Assembly (NCBI GenBank): GCA_017562135.1
Contig: QEYB01001597.1
Span: 124,001 to 188,000 of the forward strand
Reading direction: 5' to 3'
Origin: Dipylidium caninum
Taxonomy: Eukaryota > Platyhelminthes > Cestoda > Cyclophyllidea > Dipylidiidae
Length of the DNA: 64,000 nt
Part shown: in pieces, positions 60,301 to 64,000 of the stretch
Layout of the letters: every line of letters begins with the position of its first letter
How positions within the stretch are numbered: position 1 is the first letter of the stretch
Notes under the pieces: generated by a model
Databases searched by the model: none
Told to the model about the DNA's origin: nothing
The model's input: the letters and a program-made list of their open reading frames with translations, nothing else
Program-made: the position numbers and the translations under genes

Positions 60301-63219
60301 TAATGAGGCTTCAGAACACCCATTGCTGGCTATTAATGTCGCCAAACGCTAATACTCCACAGGGCCACTTTGAACACGAAGGCTCGGACCGCGCTGACGA
60401 GTGTGTTATCTTTTGGAGCCATCAAAGCTACTGATGGGTGGCTGACAAGTAAGTACAGGAAATGCAGCCACCACGACTTTGATTCTCCCTCTGCACAGTA
60501 ACAAACCAGTTATCGGCTGAGATGATGGGTAATTACAATACCTGCCAAGTCGTGCTCTCCACAGGTTGCGTTGTGACGGCAGTCATAGACGTTGTCCTCG
60601 GAGCCCTACAAAACTGCATGGTGTTCATGGCCGAGGCGAGGCGGGGCGGTGGCGTCGGCGGAGCCTGGTCCGCATCGTCCACCGTCATCGCCGATTGCGG
60701 TTGTTGCTGGGTGGAGAGAAGGGCCCAGTCGTTCGGCGTCCCGGGTGGGCACTGGTGGTTGTGCGGCAAGGGCTGTTGAAGATTTGTCGGATGTTGTCGC
60801 GGTACAGTGAACGTGTACTCGTCTACTGGGTGCACTGTGGCCGGTCGGAAGGGATGCTGCTCGAATATGTCCTCCTTCTGGAAGGATGGACAGAAAATAA
60901 AGTGACAATGCAAGGCCATAAGGGATTCAATTAACTATTCACACCAAAAGAGTACCCCTCGTGTCTCCGATTAACATACGAATGGTCAAACAGCCTTATG
61001 CCAACTTCAACAACATAGACAGGTCCACAGAATCGGATAAAAGAGCGCACCGAGTAAGTTGAGACGTCATTGCTCGACATCAACGCTTCCTTGCAAATCG
61101 CATGAGGATCCTTCTCCTCCGGCTCGCTATCGCCTGAATAGGAAGCGGACGCAGAAGTCGAGGCCGAGTTGGTGATCTCTGTGTCGGGGGAAGACGAAAT
61201 CACTGCATTAACGGCGCCATGACCATTTCTCAGCTTCACCGTCGGAGCTCCCGTGACTGCTGGCAGTGGTGGTGATTGAATCGGTAGTAGCTGCGGTTTA
61301 GGGCAGGACACACGAGGCATCGTGCCTGCTGTCACGACTGCGTGCGGGTTTGTGCGAGGCACAGATCGAGGTGTAAGCCCGAGGGCAGCCATTTCAGTGG
61401 TTAGGGGCGTCGTTGGGGGGAATTGATGCTGTTTTGACGTTACTACGTTGCTGGACAGGTCATAAAGCAGATTGGCGAAGGCACTTTCCTGTCCGGTGAC
61501 AAGAGTGTCCGCCGAGGCTCGACCGTGCAGCGGCGGCGGTGGTGGTGGCGGCGGAACCATGGGAACCACACGACGGTCGTACGGAGTTGTTGTAGGGGGT
61601 AACTGCTGAGTAGAGAAAGCGTGCCGCGTTGTTGAGTTTGGCTTCACCTGATAGGCAGTGGTTGAGACGCCGCGAGTCGTGCCCCAACGTGTTTGCGGCG
61701 TCTGTGTTGCCACTGACGACGGTAAGGCCTAGTGGTGCAAAATGAAGGTGAGAACAGTTTGCTTCGCTATTTACTCGTGCTTTTACGCCCTCTTTGCAAC
61801 CTCTAAGGTAAACAAAACATACACAGTGTGTATAATACAGAAATTATCATCGTTAGACGAAAAATAATCCTCCTCTCAAAGTAACGTCTTAAAAACTTGA
61901 TTGAAGTGAAGAATTGGAGGGGGGAGGGGCGAAAAGCTGGAGGTGGAAAGGAGAAGGGCTGGAGGAAAGGCCTAGACGTAGACTTCTTTGCGAAAAGGTG
62001 TCCTTCTGATAATTAGGAGGAAAATAGATTTAAGGCTACTTCTAATCCTAATGCCATATACGTTAACAGGTAGGTAGGGGGAAGAAAAAGTAATGATTTT
62101 TGGGAGAATTGCCACTTTAGACTTTCTCCGTTGAGATAGGGAGGCTTGTAATGCTAAAGAAAAAAAAAAGTTCGAGGCAGCTGGGAGCCTTATTCTCGAG
62201 TAAAGACAAAACTGACTACAGGTGGGTAACCGAGTGTCGAAGTGGAAGCAGGGAGAGCGGAATTAGGAGAAAAATCGTAATTTTGGATGGTGTTTAATGA
62301 AGGCCACTTAAAGGAAATGGAGGGAGTTGCCCAACCTGTCATCTCAAAGATATGCAGCTGCCTTCCCCTTGAGCCACTGAATATCAGCTCCCATACCAAG
62401 AGACCTTTGGAATCTTTTTGGTCAGGAAAAAACTGCCTCTCTGATACAAACCAAATACAACGTCGACTTTGTGCCTGAAGTTGTGCAGCGCAGAAGAACA
62501 AAGTGATATTTACAACGAAAGTTTACAAATGACTTTCAAGTGGATAAGCATGAGACCAAGCAGAGACATCAAGTCAAAACACCAAAATTTCCATCGATGC
62601 TCATTGTAAGCACGCGTTCGGTAAGTAACGCCTGAATTTGAGAAGTGATAGCGTTAATGCTTGCATTTTACACTTCCCCACTCGACCGACAGAATAAGCT
62701 CTAAGTGGAAAGGAAGCGTTGAACAAGACTAGAAGACAAAACACATTTGTCATTGCATAAATGTAAACAGTCTTGTGATGTAAATGAAACAGCGAAAGTC
62801 GCGAAGCGTCTCATTTATCCGCATTTTAGAAATTCAGTTTGAAGAGATACCTTCTGGGGCTGAAACGGTGTTGCCTCATCTTCTGCCTCTTCCGGTAGAG
62901 ATCCTGCCGAGCGAAGCCACTCGGTGACCCGCTGGTTGGCTGTCACTGCGAGTGTATTGTCCGCGGCACAGCGGGTCAGTGATTGCCGCTGTGGCACGGC
63001 GGCGTGGCCGGCGGATGAGGCGGAGCGTGTGGGCTGCGAGTTGCGTCGGCGCTGCGAGGCTGGCCGTCCGGGACTCGGTGTGACTGGGTGACGCGTGGCG
63101 ACGGGAGGCGTGGCGCTGACAGGGACAGACACTTTGCGGTGATCCTGTGGAGTCATGTGAATGGAATTGCGAGCACCACTGGCGGGACAGAGTTTGTGCC
63201 GATGCATCACGCCGATATC
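42590..63219 (-). CDS. ARHGAP39: ARHGAP39/Vilse-like Rho GTPase-activating protein (5'-partial, spliced)
   Basis: Homologue of ARHGAP39 (Vilse/CrossGAP), a cytoplasmic RhoGAP that inactivates Rac/Cdc42-type GTPases; in flies it acts downstream of Robo in axon guidance. Exons, 5' to 3': 63219-62851, 61728-about 61051, 60877-60542, 58851-58737, possibly 58140-57937 and 56082-55906, 55026-54620, 54543-54471, 51410-51267, 50571-50071, 47149-46992, 44681-44025, 42892-42590. The first four encode disordered P/S/T-rich linker with a polyproline run; the next four the MyTH4 domain (MGDR, VRDELYAQLCKQTT and RGWELI match the family); the last three the RhoGAP domain (AEGIFR arginine finger, LLKLWLRE, LPRINRRVLLYLIK, NLATVIAPNLF). 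Splice phases agree throughout. The family's two N-terminal WW domains must lie beyond the right edge. Three exons need one added base to stay in frame. MyTH4 and RhoGAP both carry long low-complexity inserts. Identity is well supported; exact ends of some exons are not. Confidence 0.88.
44025..44681 (-). CDS. ARHGAP39: ARHGAP39-like exon: RhoGAP middle with long insert (one base short)
   Basis: Acceptor TTTTTTTTCAG, donor CAA/GTAAGT. It opens by completing the arginine codon and reads VSADQDVLTSVRFQLEKL. About 100 residues follow that are absent from typical RhoGAPs (P/S-rich, ending in a poly-glycine run). Then comes DPHLAAALLKLWLREMATPL. After PPALAP the frame moves by one base to EVFAAAIEAEALEKSAG and LPRINRRVLLYLIKLCQ. 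The shift falls at a run of four G (plus 44187-44190); one more base fixes both frame and phase. Confidence 0.87.
46992..47149 (-). CDS. ARHGAP39: ARHGAP39-like exon: RhoGAP start with arginine finger
   Basis: A 158-base exon, acceptor TTTGTGTAG, donor CG/GTAAAT. It encodes DFLLKPGIFGSSLEEMM, then LPWIQIFLTEELLRLNG and AEGIF. The arginine of GIFR, the catalytic finger of RhoGAP domains, is split by the intron: CG here, T in the next exon. Spacing from PGIFGSSLEE to LPWIQ to EGIFR matches ARHGAP39 closely. Confidence 0.9.
48003..48431 (+). other. GC-rich intronic segment with unassigned open frame
   Basis: A 142-codon plus-strand frame and a 107-codon minus-strand frame overlap in a GC-richer patch of an ARHGAP39-like intron. 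Neither has a recognised domain, and two-sided openness suggests composition rather than coding. An octamer word ATGCAAAT lies at about 48355. An internal regulatory element or alternative first exon is possible but unproven. Confidence 0.2.
48926..48942. repeat. Short (GA)n tract
   Basis: About eight GA units in an intron of the ARHGAP39-like gene. Confidence 0.8.
49604..49636. repeat. (AG)n microsatellite
   Basis: Sixteen uninterrupted AG units in an intron of the ARHGAP39-like gene. Confidence 0.95.
50071..50571 (-). CDS. ARHGAP39: ARHGAP39-like exon: end of MyTH4 domain (one base short)
   Basis: Acceptor CCCCTACAG. It begins DSLMRGWELICICLYFFPP, a clear match to LARGWELMAICLAFFPP. Then, one base out of frame, it continues EQVFRDPLHAYLTARSEA to PPSKEELLHVK. 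The shift is in a run of six G on the plus strand (50515-50520). An alanine/serine/threonine-rich insert of about 80 residues separates the two conserved parts. The most family-consistent donor is AAG/GCAAGT, a GC-AG intron; a GTAAAG six bases upstream is an in-phase alternative that would drop two residues. Confidence 0.82.
51267..51410 (-). CDS. ARHGAP39: ARHGAP39-like exon: MyTH4 domain, third part (one base short)
   Basis: Acceptor GGTAGTAG, donor GTCAGT. It encodes QSFMGDRIAK in one frame and EQPDLASIIVQRALATPG followed by VRDELYAQLCKQTTGNY in the next. Both parts match consecutive MyTH4 segments of ARHGAP39 (MGDRRAK; LRDELYIQLCRQTT). The shift lies at the AAA/CTG junction (plus 51379-51381): one extra A restores both the frame and the exon's phase. 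Confidence 0.82.
51575..51627 (+). pseudogene. 28S rRNA core fragment
   Basis: These 53 bases read AACTATGATTCTCTTAAGG, then TAGCCAAATGCTTCGTCATC and TAATTAGTGGCGCG. They match a nearly universal part of eukaryotic 28S rRNA with three substitutions by my recollection of the conserved sequence (ATGAC to ATGAT, TGCCTC to TGCTTC, GTGACG to GTGGCG). The R2 retrotransposon target, CTTAAGG/TAGCC, falls between 51593 and 51594 and is uninterrupted. Homology stops after GGCGCG, where 28S would continue CATGAATGG. It lies in an intron of the ARHGAP39-like gene, opposite strand, far from any rDNA. Confidence 0.85.
51628..51870 (+). mobile_element. Structured GC-rich element fused to the 28S fragment
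   Basis: Directly downstream of the 28S piece is a GC-rich segment with a chain of perfect short hairpins. CTCC/GGAG is at 51633-51644. GGAGGG/CCCTCC with a TTTG loop is at 51697-51712. A nested pair, CCGGGA/TCCCGG enclosing CAGGG/CCCTG, is at 51739-51778. CTGAGG/CCTCAG is at 51793-51810. GGCGC of the 28S end can pair with GCGCC at 51669-51673. A 28S target fragment joined to structured sequence suggests the 5' end of an rDNA-targeting non-LTR element (R2 or R4 type), a short nonautonomous derivative, or a SINE with a 28S-derived head. A weak 72-codon frame (51679-51897) has no recognised domain. The right boundary is a guess. Confidence 0.5.
54471..54543 (-). CDS. ARHGAP39: ARHGAP39-like exon: MyTH4 domain, second part
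   Basis: A 73-base exon after a 76-base intron; acceptor TTGTTCACAG, donor T/GTAAGT. It encodes AAFSKRLLAATDKSL and ends ENFK, matching the family's TTDKLVKK to EVFK segment. Ends in phase 1, completed by TC of the next exon. Confidence 0.72.
54620..55026 (-). CDS. ARHGAP39: ARHGAP39-like exon: start of MyTH4 domain
   Basis: From acceptor TTTCTCAG (phase 1) to donor AAG/GTTGGT (phase 0). It opens AAVVSIVADDISEDPGF, passes through an S/T/A-rich stretch and ends NLLRQSQDCTTLMNWTK. The last residues align with the beginning of MyTH4 in ARHGAP39, where LLSWTKD occurs. The donor is weaker than consensus, but the phase and the following exon agree. Confidence 0.7.
55906..56082 (-). CDS. Candidate ARHGAP39-like exon (phase 1-1)
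   Basis: A 177-base open stretch between acceptor ACGCCTAG and donor G/GTGAAA, again symmetric in phase 1, adding 59 codons. The reading (NSLLPVREALSQTDAQVIV, then CNRGITDQADVTYL) looks like helical protein and lacks low complexity. It would sit just before the MyTH4-containing exon. Not verified by homology. Confidence 0.4.
57277..57311. repeat. (ACG)n microsatellite
   Basis: Nearly twelve uninterrupted trinucleotide units in an intron of the ARHGAP39-like gene. Confidence 0.95.
57448..57458. repeat. Poly-G tract
   Basis: Run of 11 G in an intron; the count may be unreliable. Confidence 0.85.
57697..57714. repeat. Short (GCA)n tract
   Basis: About five units, giving a poly-alanine reading on the minus strand. 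That explains part of the 106-codon minus-strand frame here. Confidence 0.8.
57937..58140 (-). CDS. Candidate ARHGAP39-like exon (phase 1-1)
   Basis: A 204-base open stretch between acceptor ATCTTGCAG and a strong donor A/GTGAGT. It would add 68 codons without changing frame. The reading (DPVDLRRLLSSLIIFGRV and onward) is more hydrophobic than the rest of the linker, which counts against it. It may be alternatively spliced or a chance frame. Confidence 0.3.
58737..58851 (-). CDS. ARHGAP39: ARHGAP39-like exon: short linker exon
   Basis: Too short to stand out as an open frame. It lies between a strong acceptor (AAACTTTTCAG) and a consensus donor (AAG/GTAAGT). The 115 bases start in phase 0 with TFDVPPASGFLPRSHP and end in phase 1 after TVASVE. 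Proline-rich, consistent with the preceding exons. Confidence 0.6.
59512..60156 (+). other. Unassigned 214-codon plus-strand open frame in intron
   Basis: One of the two longest plain open frames in the window. It lies inside the intron between the exons at 58.8 and 60.5 kb and on the opposite strand. It starts at an ATG and contains SLLVQETSKGRSAAVWITVF and PDQVLIPMSYHLTTATSL. I see no domain, no repeat copy and no splice partners. A 128-codon frame is open on the other strand over part of it. Coding status is doubtful. Confidence 0.2.
60542..60877 (-). CDS. ARHGAP39: ARHGAP39-like exon: Q/P-rich linker
   Basis: 112 codons in phase 0, between acceptor CATCCTTCCAG and donor CAG/GTATTG. It starts KEDIFEQHPFRPATV, is glutamine- and proline-rich, and ends VESTTWQ. 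Competing frames on both strands are also open because of the GC-rich composition; this one is preferred because both splice sites and phases fit its neighbours. Confidence 0.6.
61051..61728 (-). CDS. ARHGAP39: ARHGAP39-like exon: proline-rich linker
   Basis: An open frame of about 226 codons from acceptor CACCACTAG, beginning ALPSSVATQTPQTRWG. It includes MVPPPPPPPPLHGR, a potential SH3 or EVH1 ligand, and a serine-rich acidic stretch ending SGDSEPEEKDPH. The start fits the phase-0 donor of the previous exon. The downstream boundary is uncertain: GTGCGC after TCG at 61050 keeps phase 0, but other GT sites nearby would too. Confidence 0.6.
61900..62840. other. Intron of the ARHGAP39-like gene, nothing else seen
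   Basis: Between the exons ending at 62851 and starting at 61728. A purine-rich stretch at about 61918-61965 and a run of A at 62159-62170 are the only visible low-complexity features. Confidence 0.6.
62851..63219 (-). CDS. ARHGAP39: ARHGAP39-like exon: linker, first visible exon
   Basis: 123 codons in phase 0, between a good acceptor (TTACTCCAG) and a donor AAG/GTATCT. It begins DIGVMHRHKLCP and ends TPFQPQK. It is rich in S, T, P, R and Q, as expected for the disordered region between WW and MyTH4 domains. Assignment to this gene rests on strand, phase continuity and position, not on homology of the segment itself. Confidence 0.6.
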
Positions 63220-64000
63220 CTGGAGTAAGGACAAAAGAGACATTCGCCTGAGGTCTTGTAACACGAGGTGTTGTGGCTGTCAACACTTCGCGGCATGCTG
63301 AAAAATAATGGCAGTGGAGGTTGCGGTGCATACTTTTGTTTTAGGCTATCAATAAAGACGACCGTCCGCTGGCATATGCTAGCATGCGATGAGGGGCAGA
63401 GGCAAAAGCTACGCTCGTACCTCGCCTCATGGCTGTCGGGGAATCGTTCGCATGCCACGAAATGCACAAAACAGGAGCTGACCAACCACGCCACATGCGT
63501 TCCAAGCCACAGTGTCTAATGTTTTCGAATGTTGCAGGCGTATAAAAAGAAATAACCGAGCCAATAACTCGAAATATGAGGCCAGAGGTAATGCAATCTG
63601 CCGATCAGAGGAAAAGGAGCAAAAGAAGCTGTAAAATGGGGCCAACGAGAGCGCTAGACTATTCGCCGAGAAGGAGCTTTAATAAGTGCACAAAGTGGAC
63701 AATTATCGGGGGATTGTGGTCACCCAGTCATCAATTTGTGATCTCCTTGAAACTCGATTAGAAGCTTCAAACCACAGTGGCCACGGGCGTCACAAATACG
63801 TGACGTAGCATCTTATCTGCTCACAACAAATGGTCGCAGCTAAACCTACTACCCTTTAGAAGATAGTGTTTAGCTCTGAAGATTTTCGAGCAGAAGCACC
63901 ACCGCTTACGTGGAATGGTGGACACTTTTCCTTCGAAAAATTAGATCATGGTGAAAGGCGTACTATTAGAGGGGGGATTTCACTCCACACACACACACAG
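63220..64000. other. Upstream intron or 5' part of the ARHGAP39-like gene
   Basis: No exon with a phase-0 donor could be placed here with confidence. Minus-strand frames at 63207-63494 and 63427-63645 are open but lack a fitting donor. The window ends in a short (CA)n run from about 63985. Confidence 0.45.

Noticed and set aside
60566..60934. Plus-strand 122-codon frame and other overlapping frames
   Set aside because: Shadows of the Q/P-rich exon at 60542-60877, which has fitting acceptor, donor and phase.
1..64000. tRNA genes, CRISPR arrays, bacterial-style operons
   Set aside because: Scanning by eye for tRNA box B words and regular spacer arrays found nothing convincing, and the spliced gene shows the sequence is eukaryotic.

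Overview
This is a eukaryotic nuclear window. It has spliced genes, sparse short open frames, microsatellites and many dispersed repeats. The only confidently identified gene is a multi-exon homologue of ARHGAP39 (Drosophila Vilse/CrossGAP) on the minus strand. The long low-complexity inserts in its conserved domains, the intron-rich layout and the repeat load would fit a parasitic flatworm, perhaps a tapeworm. That placement is inference, not proof.

Region 1 (about 1-42.5 kb) has no confidently intact gene. It is built of repeats. A ~2 kb segment occurs as a large inverted pair (about 1.46-3.53 kb and 15.68-17.77 kb), with a third, direct ~1 kb copy at 10.96-11.99 kb. A second complex of repeat families fills about 22.3-37.5 kb and also the first 600 bases. 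Between these lie possible decayed coding fragments: two diverged copies of an unidentified 'FWKLGG' protein (about 5.3-5.8 kb plus strand; 9.15-10.07 kb minus strand) and a frame-shifted remnant at 24.3-24.8 kb.

Region 2 (42.59 kb to beyond 63.2 kb) is the ARHGAP39-like gene, read right to left. Eleven exons have matching splice phases, and two more are candidates. In transcription order they encode proline/serine-rich linker, a MyTH4 domain split over four exons, and a RhoGAP domain split over three, ending in a stop at 42590. The N-terminal WW domains expected for the family are not in the window, so the gene is 5'-partial. Three conserved exons each carry what looks like a single missing base, every time in a homopolymer. 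This points to uncorrected sequencing error rather than gene death.

The most unusual feature sits in an intron of that gene, at 51.57-51.87 kb. It is a ~53-base piece of the highly conserved core of 28S ribosomal RNA, spanning the classic R2 retrotransposon target site, fused directly to a GC-rich segment with several perfect hairpins. It looks like a trace of an rDNA-targeting retroelement or of a SINE with a 28S-derived head.
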